The position numbers and the translations under genes are program-made. Positions 12,201 to 17,734 of a DNA stretch of 64,000 nucleotides are shown here, piece by piece. Location of the stretch: positions 62,001-126,000 of the forward strand of contig NZ_FUYP01000003.1 in the NCBI RefSeq assembly GCF_900168005.1, in the 5' to 3' direction. Below the pieces are notes generated by a model that worked only from the letters and a program-made list of their open reading frames with translations, had not been told where the DNA came from and ran no database searches. The DNA comes from Sphingopyxis flava. GTDB taxonomy: Bacteria > Pseudomonadota > Alphaproteobacteria > Sphingomonadales > Sphingomonadaceae. Position 1 is the first letter of the stretch. Each line of letters opens with the position of its first letter.

Positions 12201-13330
12201 GGAAGTCCAGCCTCGGAAAGAATGCCGGACGCCTCGTTTGTGGCCGCTGCATCAGCCACCACGCCCTTGCCCTGCGCAATAAGGTCGGTGGGGAGGGGGC
12301 TCGCGCGATCGGCCTCACTGACCTGCGCAGGCGCTTCCTGAGCCTGTTCGCGCACACCCTTGGGGATAGGCGCGCCAGTCAGACGCGAACGCGCCGCACG
12401 CGTACCCGAAGCGCCAATCTCCATCGTCGCGCGAATTCCAGCGCCCATGCCAGCGCCGCCAACGGCGCCGCCGAGCATCTGGTCCGCCATTTCGGCGGCG
12501 CTCCAGCCGCGCTCGGTGCCCGCCGCGCCGCCGGTGTACTCAAGGCTGCTCTGCGCCGCCTCGGTCAGCGCTTCCTTGCCGCCCGCGCGCGCGACGCGCG
12601 AAACCGCGTTCTTGCCCGGAGCCTCGAGGATGCCGAGCACGCCGGTGCGTTCCAGAACGGCGGAGCCGATTCCGAACGGCGCGGCAATCAGCACGTCGCC
12701 AAGGGTCGGGTCTTCCTGACCGTTCGCCTCGGCACGCTGCTGTGCGATCGAACCGGTCTGCGACGCCGCTACAGATGGGATGCCGACATAGGGCGCGGCA
12801 GCCGAAGCCATGAGGGGCAGGCTCTCCACCGTCGTGTCGAGCACGAAATTGCCGATTGAGCCGATGCCGGGATTGGCCTTGACGTCTTCCCAGCCCGTAC
12901 TGCCCTCGATGTCCATATTCGATTGGGGGCGGAGGGTGCGCGCGCGCTGCTGGATTCTCGGCGAGCCGGTGAGGGCGCCGACCGTGGTAGCCATGCCTGC
13001 GTTCGCGGACGCGCCGCCGCGCTCGAGCAGCGAGCTGGCGCGATCGAAAAAGCCTTCATTGACGGACGCGTCGAGGGCGCCGCGCCCCGTGCGAGCGCGC
13101 TCTTCCTGCCAGCGATCCGATGCGAAGTTGAGGCCCATGCTCTCGGCGAGGAAATCGCCGACCTGGCCCACCTTCTCCATGACAGTGTCGACGAAGCCGG
13201 AAGCCGCCTTGGGGGCTTCGGTGCGGTTGACGCGGTCCCATTCGCCGAGAAGGGGGTTGCTCCTATCCCCTGCGCCGGCGCGGCGCTGCTGGTCCCGATC
13301 CCATGCGTCGAGCAGAGGGTTGTCAGTCAC
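281..13330 (-). CDS. Giant polyvalent virion protein, 4349 aa: M15-like peptidase, ParB-like, N6-adenine methylase, SF2 helicase, zincin, LPD38
   Basis: A single frame of 4349 codons, last in the virion-protein operon. It starts at a GTG overlapping the previous stop (GTGA). N-terminal NPLL-x-x-W-D-R motifs occur twice in the first 35 residues. Next come a hydrophobic stretch (about 165-260), an M15-like cell-wall peptidase signature (SWHVKSG near 531 and HWH near 583), a ParB-like nuclease motif (DGHHQWLA near 731), an N6-adenine methyltransferase (PGMGVGNFAG near 1385, NPPF near 1447), and an SF2 helicase (GAGKT near 2148, DEAH near 2305, QRNGRIIRQGN near 2660). After these are an LPD3-like region (about 3000-3090), a zincin motif HEVIH (near 3210) and an LPD38-like C-terminal region with a hydrophobic segment near 4077. 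Family knowledge (P1 DarB, Bcep22 giant protein) suggests it is packaged, ejected with the DNA, and protects or processes incoming DNA. The low-complexity stretch 1166-1259 coincides with a nested gene in another frame. Confidence 0.9.
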   Translation of the reverse strand: MTDNPLLDAWDRDQQRRAGAGDRSNPLLGEWDRVNRTEAPKAASGFVDTVMEKVGQVGDFLAESMGLNFASDRWQEERARTGRGALDASVNEGFFDRASSLLERGGASANAGMATTVGALTGSPRIQQRARTLRPQSNMDIEGSTGWEDVKANPGIGSIGNFVLDTTVESLPLMASAAAPYVGIPSVAASQTGSIAQQRAEANGQEDPTLGDVLIAAPFGIGSAVLERTGVLGILEAPGKNAVSRVARAGGKEALTEAAQSSLEYTGGAAGTERGWSAAEMADQMLGGAVGGAGMGAGIRATMEIGASGTRAARSRLTGAPIPKGVREQAQEAPAQVSEADRASPLPTDLIAQGKGVVADAAATNEASGILSEAGLPGVGERVAVRYPDGRTMTGTVADAFVTDAGIAGREPGVKINLDGGGTLDEHISTLADAGVSLAPLSIEELNAAADAIDTRLATSVPPTPQGVTDSVIPVAPAPSQGSVGKIADGGKIAPVADAKALTEKLFPGVRVTSSKRAAGAAGKAGSKSWHVKSGAAVDVAPVKGMTFDQFVQRYRDAGYSIIEALDETDPATMKRTGATGPHWHVVLGTGGTPAAGGTTARIDVGDPFADESQAREGFKASPVATVELPEPGGDLRGEPIDDEWVRFADTSGSLGIPRAQMPQIAAENRGAMVNFLNARGVSHTEESVPAQSLKPTQAEFSTAKVAKARDFTGGDRAILVSSDDHVIDGHHQWLAKRDAGEDVRVIRLGATAKELLDIVPEFPSATTDDGSASAQSSVNISDTPSGKGIAVTGLSDAQRAAISAKVPRAKAVSRADGALVFSKKYEQDIRTALETGGRVGDTERDAAIAAVQRPKGGGSVDLVQVSRNGTEVSNLVPGRDATEPGKSQRDRAATSPAAPDRSQHKLKPEEVDRVIVGESGFPMTGKSFADASRAYRQAIETMGVGGSKTPQARLVDQDGNVVGYIAYNGRVFAGAPEDFDRLYREGKSARLLYDPTRAATPTPTPPPQIESQRTEPAPARDQTGETLEGARNQPSPNRLVTDERAAELRERLKAKLNPNRINSGIDPEIIAIGTELAVYHIEKGARRFAAFAQAIASDLGSTVRDLRQYLRGWYNGARDMMEDMGESVAGMDTPDEVARAMRTLDQWADAAPVTSAPETAMEGADGVQGTLSGGDGRTGSGDAQGAAQDGRARGASAEEGDRGSGVVRQPDGGRGETAERSDSRSGAEAERGATGSRNAGRVSAATREQDGRSRESGVNHRIEEGALDEARGPARKAADNIRAIEIAKAIDAEGRVATAEERAALARYVGWGGLKNAFPDGRGQYGKGFETIGPRLREILTDAEYETARRSIQYAHYTSETIVRSMWRIAQRLGFSGGKVFEPGMGVGNFAGMMPDALRGSSTYRGIEYDHITSLIAKALYPKWDVAQADYTALSVPQGAYDLVIGNPPFSETVVTADPAYKGMVLHDYFFAKSLDAVRPGGLLMFVTSAGTMNKIDTKARARLAETADLVGAIRLPGDAFEKNAGTSVTTDIVILRKRLPGEAAGDMGWVDTVSRSLPTRGGGTKSGAVNAYFSSNSDMVLGEEGFFDKLVAGERYAVRSRPGADLGKDLASAIERLPVGIMAPGSAKIDADKAATQLEDERHAERKPGSFYIAKSGKLMQVGAFGQGQEVQRRGKGVTGGQTEAAMERIKGLVPVRDALRDIFAAELAGNANEAAAARERLNRDYDAFVAKFGPINKAEFSFRRPTIIQQESARAAAREEERLAGRPWDEGSFDPTPLIERGAKLAEIARARADAREAAKARGEAWDEGSFDPDDMPDIVIDKRPNIEPFMDDPESYRLRSIEHYNDDTGEAQKGIVFFRSAITREADPKISSPQDALLYVMNRTGRPDLPQIAALANTTPAQAIEALGDAIFLNPDGSGYQTREQYLSGNVRIKLQQAKEAAAKDPAFERNVAALEAVMPTPLTPNDIAANLGMPWLPTKVIEDFGRHLGLSSLTVSYLPKLAIWNVSGDAYSAASRSEWGTDDRSAPEIIQDALRRQSHKVYRKIRTMEGDKSVLDEAATIAVADKMAAIQKEFSNWVWSDPARAQELVTLYNEQYNSHVAPTYDGSYLTTPGISSAWSWRPHQTRVIARIIQSGNTYMAHTVGAGKTSAMIGAGMEMKRLGLVNKPMYVVPNHMLGQFTKEFYEQYPTARIAVADERRFHTDRRKQFIADVAMQELDAVIITHSSFGFIPMSDDFMAAEIQADIDEYRDLLSEVDKGERITRRNIEQRIEQFEQRLRGLTERRRDQVFTFEEMGVDFLFVDEAHLFRKLDFATGMGNVKGVDPNGSQAAYDLFSKVKYLNKRRPSRAVVLASGTPITNTMAELFSVSRYLQNDELEARNLAQFDAWAGSFGTVSTDLEQDPAGGYKSVTRFSKFVNVPELSVMVRQVMDVVTGADLEQYVTRPQLKGGQRQLINVEQTENQKAYQHHLAARMDAIKKRSGPPKPGDDIILSVIGDGRKSAIDYRLIDASAPKQPSKLERMIDNAFRIWKETKNQPFHAISAEGYSAEPVMHGPAAQMIFSDFGINGDFPVQKYIASELARRGVPKSEIAIISDYKSHVAKQRLFNDLNEGKVRFLIGSTAKMGTGVNAQRRLYALHNMDPQWYPANDEQRNGRIIRQGNMNPVVEIFDYAAKGTYDSQMWGIMARKARFIEGFMRGDPGVRDMEDLGESSTYEQAKALTTSDPRILELTEWKQELEKLMLRRAAHTRSQQSIRSEIASAESRKARAEERIPRIEQDIAQRQLPAAGEFTGKVGDAAFEKRDEFGDALIAALDDALARETGDRGEFVTLGELAGFKVVADVEYTASPKVGILRNGDYMSPVDEVTGGTGLTTRLLNIIQRFDTELERQRESIASAEKAIADYTPRLGVAFNETDRIENLRGRIDALEKQLEAETAAAEKRSAGDDIEAVSKQSRLDEREPVAVLTGDELGVKFNGPSDVPALRTAAIRHYKREMVGRSVTMSDGKPVTFTSRGLRHSTSLKGDILLRLVPAIPAILEKGEIVYSGPGDRRGIEKRIEVAARVLLGDRSFNVYVIVREHTDTQRRQYDLTFDNGARNGGAEGRSSLTDGAVSRGTGDPDKMSPSAGLNLRLVESEINAVSAGDIDAARADLEKRLAGYGIADRVALTVGTAILPPRTAGEYVAEPGVGRFITIALDTSPDAAATLDHEVIHAVRNMGLFLPAEWRSLEAAARSDKAMMGSVRKRYPNLTEEQQVEEAIADRFARWQRGDKERGFVAKAFERLRNVLRAVGEALRGNGFVTADSVMRALAEGEIGARSPDASNPSDARTRYSVVEPRHRFDSDETEQRFRAATEGLGTGDGMLSRLRLEMAAFRDRMTRHWVALPNLPKYAALQQKLRALEAAPQAAKEQTVRMLSDMVKGFTREDMDMLARKVILDDLMWEAESEHELPFGLTPETVQSEKAKIDAILQAQPDQKVWKAAMRRKVVNRKIAQDLIDAGVLTSDRIKNPAYFRHQVLEYARTQQRIAASGKKRLRSPKWAKRMGSSLDINANLLEAEFDWLAKALTDIPVARAIDWIKRSEHNILDRLRSEAKRRIASGIADRLSAAEETLADAKASDAEKEAAAAFIETEKSFRRNIAYGFKTVREALQNNDFPMPREIAEIADNIANDADDPRVFRLLSWLLDHDAPGAPGAATVLKAVSQRKAWQKRVLGKDFVDPMDAEDLVRKLAPEGYTTWQPDEGKLLFTVKTLPEHVLDGMVEKIMQTPGIKADAMLPALAQARNALAMGGEKYSMILPQEVADTLNQLRREDVEGLLGEALAAPLRAWKRWVLINPRRVIKYNVNNLTGDLDAVLAGNPRLLRKTAIAARELAAVMREKAAPSPRYEEAVERGVFDSGLSVQEIPDINRLSAFEALTQDKSYRPDKVTMAALGKVWRGLQGFTQWRENVFRYAAYLDYVERIEAGESQAKIGYGASVPGMVDAVTDPKDRAALLARDLVGDYGAISDGGAWLRTHMIPFWSWLEINTKRYWRLTSNAYSQGVGKGIATGSLLAAASGTRMTAWLAMRAMMVFGAITLWNWLFFGDEEDELSDEQKRQLHIILGRNADGEIVTLRTQGALSDALSWFGYGDAMSALHAYEQGRGSFWSVVAAPFKAPVNKIGTALSPAVTLPLESATGKKLWPDLFATRVLRDRWRNLFQTFSLENEYDAATAKPSRGYGGSWVDAIVYRRSPGEIAYDEARGIAYDWLKGVKGQTSEGGYSSPRSEALRDYRQALRYGDEDALEKAIERMIALGIDDKDLAASIKRAHPLGPIAKKDRAAFLNQLTDEELDKFARAEEWYAETYLGQ
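9553..9834 (-). CDS. Nested 93-aa protein in a second frame inside the giant gene
   Basis: A same-strand ORF in a different frame from the giant gene. It has an ATG start and a strong Shine-Dalgarno (GGAGG, six bases before the ATG), unexpected deep inside a coding region. The product is well formed: an amphipathic N-terminus (MEFKAPYLAAMAEQAPAML), a central helix-rich part (LEAHLQKKATEAAALF) and an acidic end. The giant frame here reads as low-complexity Gly/Arg/Ser/Asp, as expected when a linker is overprinted. It weakly recalls small TnpV-like proteins, by motif impression only. Function unknown. Confidence 0.68.
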   Translation of the reverse strand: MEFKAPYLAAMAEQAPAMLKELRKTGALEAHLQKKATEAAALFASLTAGAEKLPSGAIADPVLRQNAERQVLETLVEFPPPPESRTDEAAKAA

Positions 13331-14166
13331 CTTCCGCTTTGCCCGCTAAGGCCCTTCCTCCAACGCTCTTCAACAGAGGGCGCAGGCTTCGCCGGCGCGG
13401 TCTTCGCAACGGCGTAGCCCTGGCTCTCGGCGAAGCGGAGCGCTTCGGCCCGGGTGAGACCGCGATCGCGTGCCAGAGCGTCGACCTGCGCCATCGTAAC
13501 CGTGCCCTTTGAGCCCGGCTTGACGGGTGCAGGCTTTGCAGCGGCAGGCTTTGCAGCGGGCTTCGCGGGTGCAGGCGATGGGGCAGGCTTCGCCGGCGCG
13601 GTGGCAGCGGCCGAGCCGATTCCGCCGCCGCCACGCGCGGCGCGCGCATTTGCAATACTGCCGGTCCCGTCTTCCATCGCCTTGGGCGGAACCTTCACCC
13701 CGGTTGCGATCTGCGAACCGTCGCCGCGGATCGCGTAATATTGGCCGTCGCCGCTTTCGACGATCTGCCTTATCTCGCCCCGCTCGATCTGCGCCCTGAG
13801 TTGGAGCGTCGCTGCATCCCGGCCCTGCGCGAGCGCGGATTCGAGGCGGGTCCGCTCAATGTCGTTGGCGAAATCCATCTTCTTGAGCTGGACCTGGTAG
13901 CCAAACTTGCGCGCATCGCTCTGGGCATCGACGCTCGCGCCGCGCTCGGTCTTTCGGGCGTCGTAATAGTCGCCGCGTGCATCGCTCTTGGCCGCGTTCG
14001 TGTCGTTGAGTTCCGCCTGCAACCGCATATTGCTCTGCGCATTCTGCTGTCGAAGGTTCTCAAGCGCCATCTGGCGGCGCTCTTCGGCGTCGCTCTGCGC
14101 CTGCTGTGCCATGCCGGAGCCGATCCCCTGCAGCGCGCCGCCGACGATATACCCCAAACTGCCCAT
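13327..14166 (-). CDS. Putative internal virion protein with Ala/Pro/Lys-rich linker
   Basis: 279 residues. The N-terminus is Gly-rich and hydrophobic (GYIVGGALQGIGSGMAQQAQ), followed by a long charged helical region (about 25-135, rich in Gln, Arg and Glu) that may form a coiled coil. Residues about 190-225 are an Ala-Pro-Lys repeat linker, then a short helical C-terminus. It sits directly upstream of the giant gene and overlaps it by four bases, in the operon of internal or ejected proteins. By position, and by analogy with Bcep22- and N4-type phages, it is probably a virion ejection protein. No catalytic motif is seen. Confidence 0.6.
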   Translation of the reverse strand: MGSLGYIVGGALQGIGSGMAQQAQSDAEERRQMALENLRQQNAQSNMRLQAELNDTNAAKSDARGDYYDARKTERGASVDAQSDARKFGYQVQLKKMDFANDIERTRLESALAQGRDAATLQLRAQIERGEIRQIVESGDGQYYAIRGDGSQIATGVKVPPKAMEDGTGSIANARAARGGGGIGSAAATAPAKPAPSPAPAKPAAKPAAAKPAPVKPGSKGTVTMAQVDALARDRGLTRAEALRFAESQGYAVAKTAPAKPAPSVEERWRKGLSGQSGR

Positions 14167-14167
14167 G

Positions 14168-14782
14168 TCACGCGCCCCCGCGCTGCTGCGAATATTCCTC
14201 CGCTCCGGGAAGGATCTTGTTCAAGTCACCGGACCGGTCGGCCGCGATGATCTGCTCGAACTCGGCGCCCAGCGTTTCCGGATCGACCCGCGGGCTGGCG
14301 AGGCGATATAGGTCCATTGCGCGCAGCGCGATGTCATCGACCTCGCTTTGCGCAAAGCTCGAAATCCCAAGGCTCTCCGATAGTTCGACGAGTAGCTCGA
14401 TGATCTCGGTCCCGGCGTGGAACACAACATCGTCGGGCACATCGGTGCCCTGCTGCGCGAGCGCCGCCTCGGTCATCATGGTGAGGACAACCGCTGTAAC
14501 GGCAACGGCGTCCTGCGGCGTCTGCTGCACCGGGGGCTGCGCTTCGGCAAACATCTGCGTGACCTGGGGGTCAAACTCGCCGCGCAGGTTCTCGACGATC
14601 TGCGCGCGAGGTTCGCCGGGGGTTTCAGCGGGATAGATGATGCCCAGCGCTTCGCGCACCATCATGTCGTAGTTTGCCTGTTCCTCGGGCGATACCGCGT
14701 CAGAACCGCCCGTGTCCTGCTGCGCGGGCTGCTGCTGGCCCGCCGCGCGCGGGGCACCTGGCGTAGGGGTCGGCTGAATCAT
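14168..14782 (-). CDS. Hypothetical virion protein, 204 aa
   Basis: 204 residues. The N-terminal 30 are disordered (Pro, Gln, Ala), followed by an acidic, mostly helical body (EEQANYDMMVREALGIIYP and later DDVVFHAGTEIIELLVELSE). No membrane segment and no recognised domain. It lies one base past the 279-residue gene downstream and two bases after the hydrophobic protein upstream, so it belongs to the internal-protein cluster. The repeated helical pattern suits a structural or chaperone-like role, but this is inferred from position only. Confidence 0.55.
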   Translation of the reverse strand: MIQPTPTPGAPRAAGQQQPAQQDTGGSDAVSPEEQANYDMMVREALGIIYPAETPGEPRAQIVENLRGEFDPQVTQMFAEAQPPVQQTPQDAVAVTAVVLTMMTEAALAQQGTDVPDDVVFHAGTEIIELLVELSESLGISSFAQSEVDDIALRAMDLYRLASPRVDPETLGAEFEQIIAADRSGDLNKILPGAEEYSQQRGGA

Positions 14783-14784
14783 GG

Positions 14785-15624
14785 TCAGGCCCTCGCAACG
14801 ACGCGACCCGTATTCGGGTCATATTTGACACGGCCATAGATCGCGCCGTCATAGCGCTCCGCGGCGGGCTGACCCGTGGTGGTGTCGAACCCCTCGGGCA
14901 TGGTGAAGAGACCAGACATATCGCTGTAATTCGCGGCGATCGCTTCGCGGTCCCGCTTGAGCTGCTTGGCCTGCTCGCTCGCCACCAGACCCGAGCCGAT
15001 CCCCTGGACCAGACCTGCGGTGAGCATCGGGTTGCGATTGAGGAAGCCGAGAAATCCGCCACCGCTCGCAGCGCTCGGAACCGTCGCGACGACCGGGGCA
15101 GTGGCAACGCCAGTCGCAGCGGCAGGGGTCACGGCTGCGACAGCGGGCGATACGCCCGCCGCGCCGATGCCTGCGCCGCTCCCAGCCGTTGCCGCGCGCG
15201 CCGCCTGCATCGCGTCCAGCCCGGCGACCGCTGAATCGACGGTCGTTGCCGCTGCACCGCCGGCTGCATTGCCCGCCGCGCCAGCAGCGGTTTTTGCGGC
15301 AGGAACCGCGCCGAGCGCGCCGATCCCGCCCAACACGCCGCCCGTGATAAAGCCTGCCGTGGCGCCCTTGATCGGGTTCTTGCCCATGAGGAGGGAGCCA
15401 ATGGCGCCGAAGGTGGCGCCACTGGCGGCGGTACTTAATATGCTTGTCAGCCCTGCGCTTAGCCCAAGGCTGCTGCCGAGCGCGCCGATCGAGGGCAGGA
15501 CACCAAGGGCTGCGCCCCCCGTAAGGACCACGGCACCGATCGCCAGCGCGGGAAGCGCCACCTTCTTGATGACCTTCGTGACCTTTTTGAACACCTTGCC
15601 GATGGACTTGAGCACGCCGGACAC
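14785..15624 (-). CDS. Hydrophobic Gly/Ala-rich protein, candidate DNA-ejection channel component
   Basis: 279 residues from a GTG that overlaps the upstream TAG by one base and follows an AAGGAGG ribosome binding site. The longer upstream frame is Arg-rich and is a shadow. The N-terminus is basic (VLKSIGKVFKKVTKVIKK), then a long Gly/Ala/Val/Leu region (about 22-150) gives several membrane-compatible stretches. The end (about 235-279) is polar (ERYDGAIYGRVKYDPNTG). A basic amphipathic helix followed by Gly-rich hydrophobic repeats is common in ejected podovirus proteins that cross the envelope; that role is inferred. Confidence 0.6.
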   Translation of the reverse strand: MSGVLKSIGKVFKKVTKVIKKVALPALAIGAVVLTGGAALGVLPSIGALGSSLGLSAGLTSILSTAASGATFGAIGSLLMGKNPIKGATAGFITGGVLGGIGALGAVPAAKTAAGAAGNAAGGAAATTVDSAVAGLDAMQAARAATAGSGAGIGAAGVSPAVAAVTPAAATGVATAPVVATVPSAASGGGFLGFLNRNPMLTAGLVQGIGSGLVASEQAKQLKRDREAIAANYSDMSGLFTMPEGFDTTTGQPAAERYDGAIYGRVKYDPNTGRVVARA

Positions 15625-16136
15625 TATGCGGCCTCCTTCATGGTGACGGGTGCGGCGACCTCGCGCCGGTAGCTGCGGCCGAAGGGAACGAACCCCTTGC
15701 GACGGTAGAGTTTCGCGATGCGCTCCGAACCCGGGATCGCAGCGGTGTGGGAAAGCTGTATCTCGCGCACCTTGGGCGAAGCCTCGGCCCATGCGAGATA
15801 GGCGTCGAGCAGTTGCAGCACGGCCGCGCCAGGCGCGCCGCGCGCCACGACAAGAAACGCGTCCTGAGCCATAAGCTCCGTACCGATCATGTAGACGCGG
15901 TTGAGCATCCCGGCGCAGAAGCCCGCGATGGCGCCGTCGCTCGCCTCGCAGACAAAGACGCATGTTGCGCCGTCGTGCGTCCCGCCGTGGCGCTGGACCA
16001 TATGCGCGAGCAGCTTGCGCGCGTGATCGCGGTCGACGTTGACTGTCTCGGCGTAGATCGACGTTTTCTGTTGATCGACCAGCATGTCGACCAGCGCTGG
16101 GACATCGACGAAGCGCGCGGGGCGAAGCTGGGTCAT
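15624..16136 (-). CDS. GNAT-family N-acetyltransferase (phage type)
   Basis: 170 residues from an ATG overlapping the upstream stop (ATGA). The N-terminus (LRPARFVDVPALVDMLVD) matches the usual GNAT start. A central strand pair (CVFVCEASDGAIAGFCAG) is followed by an acetyl-CoA loop-like segment (ARGAPGAAVLQLLDAYL) and an end typical of the fold (AKLYRRKGFVPFGRSYRR). The substrate is unknown. GNAT proteins embedded in podovirus structural operons are common. It sits between two putative internal virion proteins and is translationally coupled on both sides. Confidence 0.8.
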   Translation of the reverse strand: MTQLRPARFVDVPALVDMLVDQQKTSIYAETVNVDRDHARKLLAHMVQRHGGTHDGATCVFVCEASDGAIAGFCAGMLNRVYMIGTELMAQDAFLVVARGAPGAAVLQLLDAYLAWAEASPKVREIQLSHTAAIPGSERIAKLYRRKGFVPFGRSYRREVAAPVTMKEAA

Positions 16137-16708
16137 TTTGCCCCCGGCACGGTCACGCCGTAGAGCTTTTGCATCCACGACAAACCATAATTGAGTTGGT
16201 CGCGCAGCGAGTTCTGGACCGCGCTGCGCGACCCCGACGGAATCTTGTCGTTGGCAAGCGTGTTGGAAAGCGACTGCTGATAGGCGCCCATCTGCTGGGT
16301 GAACGCGTCGAGAAGCTGGCCACGCTCCTGTGCCGCGAGCTGCGCGGCCGAAACGTCGCGCTGCAACCGCTGCTGCGATTCCTGGCTCGCGATCGGGGCG
16401 GCGGCGCTGATGGCCTCGCGCTGGGCCGCGCCAATGCCGATCGAGGAATTGACGAGTCCGCGGCGGTTTGCCTGCTTCATCCCCTCGGTACGCGCGCCGC
16501 GCATCCAGGCACTATCCTTGCTGGTCAGCTCATTGATGCGACCCGCAATATTGTCCGTTCCGGTGGAGAGGGAGGCAGCCCCCGGCGCCGTGTTCGCTGC
16601 CGCGGGAAGATATGCCGTCGCGCCCGGTGCAACGCCCGAAGCCCCGCTGCCGATCCCGGCGATGACGGGCATCGCGTCGTCGGTGAGATAATCACGGATA
16701 TTCGGCAC
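16133..16708 (-). CDS. Putative internal virion protein, first gene of its transcription unit
   Basis: 191 residues from a GTG preceded by an AGGGGGT-type ribosome binding site. An Ala/Gly-rich N-terminal part (about 14-50) precedes a Gln/Arg/Ala-rich helical body (about 85-170) that could form a coiled coil. It is the first gene after the Rz1 terminator and has its own promoter-like sequence and operator copy just upstream, so it probably heads the operon ending with the giant gene. No recognised domain; virion assignment is by context. Confidence 0.58.
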   Translation of the reverse strand: MPNIRDYLTDDAMPVIAGIGSGASGVAPGATAYLPAAANTAPGAASLSTGTDNIAGRINELTSKDSAWMRGARTEGMKQANRRGLVNSSIGIGAAQREAISAAAPIASQESQQRLQRDVSAAQLAAQERGQLLDAFTQQMGAYQQSLSNTLANDKIPSGSRSAVQNSLRDQLNYGLSWMQKLYGVTVPGAK

Positions 16709-16734
16709 CGAACCACCCCCTGCTAGCTGCCAAT

Positions 16735-16763
16735 CTCATACCGCGATTAACGGAATACGACAA
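16735..16763 (-). promoter_or_regulatory. Candidate promoter of the internal-virion-protein operon
   Basis: On the minus strand TTGTCG (16758-16763) and TATGAG (16735-16740) are separated by exactly 17 bases. They lie upstream of the GTG of the 191-residue gene and downstream of the Rz1 terminator. The -35 element is part of the 17-bp operator copy at 16747-16763, so a repressor there would block the promoter. Confidence 0.5.
16747..16763. promoter_or_regulatory. Operator-like 17-bp inverted repeat (TTAACG-GAATA-CGACAA)
   Basis: It matches the phage-wide consensus TTAWCG-N5-CGWTAA with one deviation in the right arm. It overlaps the candidate promoter of the internal-virion operon. The same motif occurs at seven other intergenic sites of the prophage. 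Confidence 0.6.
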
Positions 16764-16765
16764 TG

Positions 16766-16808
16766 CGCAAAAAGGGAGGCCCGCCGCAATCGAGGTCGCA
16801 GCGGGCCT
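16766..16808 (-). terminator. Rho-independent terminator after Rz1
   Basis: Arms AGGCCCGC (16777-16784) and GCGGGCCT (16801-16808) form an 8-bp perfect stem. Read on the minus strand the stem is followed by CCCTTTTTGCG. It separates the lysis cassette from the internal-virion operon. Confidence 0.75.
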
Positions 16809-16844
16809 AAAGTCTTGGGTCGCATGTCCGCGAGGAGTGCGACA

Positions 16845-16861
16845 TGAACGGATAACGATAA
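16845..16861. promoter_or_regulatory. Operator-like 17-bp inverted repeat (TGAACG-GATAA-CGATAA)
   Basis: The right arm matches the consensus TTAWCG-N5-CGWTAA perfectly and the left arm differs at two positions. It lies between the end of Rz1 and the terminator, about 100 bases from the copy at 16747. Two sites this close could allow cooperative or looped binding. Confidence 0.55.
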
Positions 16862-16872
16862 TCCGGGGCGGG

Positions 16873-17205
16873 TCAACCGCTATCGTCGGGGACGCCGGCA
16901 GGACGTGGGCCGCAATCGATGGGCGCGGTCGAGTAGCGGTTCCATATCGTGCACCACCGCCACGCGACAGCGTCGCGGCGATCGCCCCAATCGAAACGAT
17001 CGCTGACCCAATTCTCGTAGGCTTCCTCCGACGTCGCCGCCGCCTCGGGCAGCACGGGCTTTTTCTGCTCGATCTGGTCAGCCGCCAGTCGCGCCGGTGG
17101 CGGGGGCAGGTGACGGACATCGCTTTCCTTGTTGCATGAGCTCGCGGCAAGCACGAGCCCGCTGGCGATCAGACAGGGGACGGTCAGGAATTTGGGCAGT
17201 CGCAT
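16873..17205 (-). CDS. Rz1-like outer-membrane spanin lipoprotein
   Basis: 110 residues from an ATG at 17205 with an AAGGGAG ribosome binding site; the longer upstream frame is a shadow. The N-terminus is a lipoprotein signal (MRLPKFLTVPCLIASGLVLA) with a lipobox-like ASSC placing the acylated Cys at residue 24. A Pro-rich patch (HLPPPPAR) follows, as is usual for o-spanins. The gene starts inside the Rz gene in another frame and runs past its end, the classic Rz/Rz1 nested layout. It should form the envelope-spanning complex with Rz in the last step of lysis. Confidence 0.85.
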   Translation of the reverse strand: MRLPKFLTVPCLIASGLVLAASSCNKESDVRHLPPPPARLAADQIEQKKPVLPEAAATSEEAYENWVSDRFDWGDRRDAVAWRWCTIWNRYSTAPIDCGPRPAGVPDDSG

Positions 17206-17506
17206 CGTCAAGCTCCCTTCGGTTTCGGGCAATCTCATCCTCGACCGCGTCGGCCGCGGCGGCGTCCGCCGCACCGAGCGCGGCCATTGCCTCGTCGCGC
17301 TCCTGCTTGATCCGGGCCACCTCTTCGGCGTTTTGAAGGGCCTCGTGGGACCGACCCCGTTCCCATGCCCAGCTATAAGCGAACCAGAGCGCGGCAAGGA
17401 TCACGGCCAGGGTGACGAGGCCAGACAGCCAGCCCGCCACCTTTTTCCCGAAGCGACCGGAAAGCCTTTGGACAAGCCAAGGGCCGAGCAGCGGCAGGAG
17501 CGGCAT
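17078..17506 (-). CDS. Rz-like inner-membrane spanin
   Basis: 142 residues. One transmembrane segment at about 22-46 (KVAGWLSGLVTLAVILAALW) is followed by a periplasmic helical region rich in Glu, Arg and Ala, and a C-terminal part with two Cys. Its start overlaps the upstream 62-residue gene by one base and its 3' third overlaps Rz1 by 128 bases. This topology and nesting are diagnostic of i-spanins, which join Rz1 to fuse inner and outer membranes after murein degradation. Confidence 0.85.
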   Translation of the reverse strand: MPLLPLLGPWLVQRLSGRFGKKVAGWLSGLVTLAVILAALWFAYSWAWERGRSHEALQNAEEVARIKQERDEAMAALGAADAAAADAVEDEIARNRRELDDATAQIPDRPLSDRQRARACRELMQQGKRCPSPAPATGATGG

Positions 17507-17694
17507 TATTCCGCCTGCCGCTTTAACTCGCGCACGTTCAGGATTTCCAAGCCGCTGTGAATGTAGAAGTCCTGCGCGGAGCCGGCTTCAACGATGTGAA
17601 CGGAAACCGATTTGGGTTGGTCGGGCTCCCCGTAGCGAGCCGTGACCTCGACGGGCCAACCTGCATGGGCGTCAACAGTTACCTTGGTCGTCAT
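17506..17694 (-). CDS. Conserved small phage protein in the lysis cassette, 62 aa
   Basis: 62 residues (starts MTTKVTVDAHAGWPVEV), polar and beta-rich, with no membrane segment. Its stop overlaps the Rz start by one base. Proteins with a similar N-terminus are common near lysis genes in proteobacterial phages. Function unknown. Confidence 0.7.
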   Translation of the reverse strand: MTTKVTVDAHAGWPVEVTARYGEPDQPKSVSVHIVEAGSAQDFYIHSGLEILNVRELKRQAE

Positions 17695-17734
17695 TTCGCA
17701 ACTCCTTTGCGATGGTGGTTAATGGGCTATCGGG

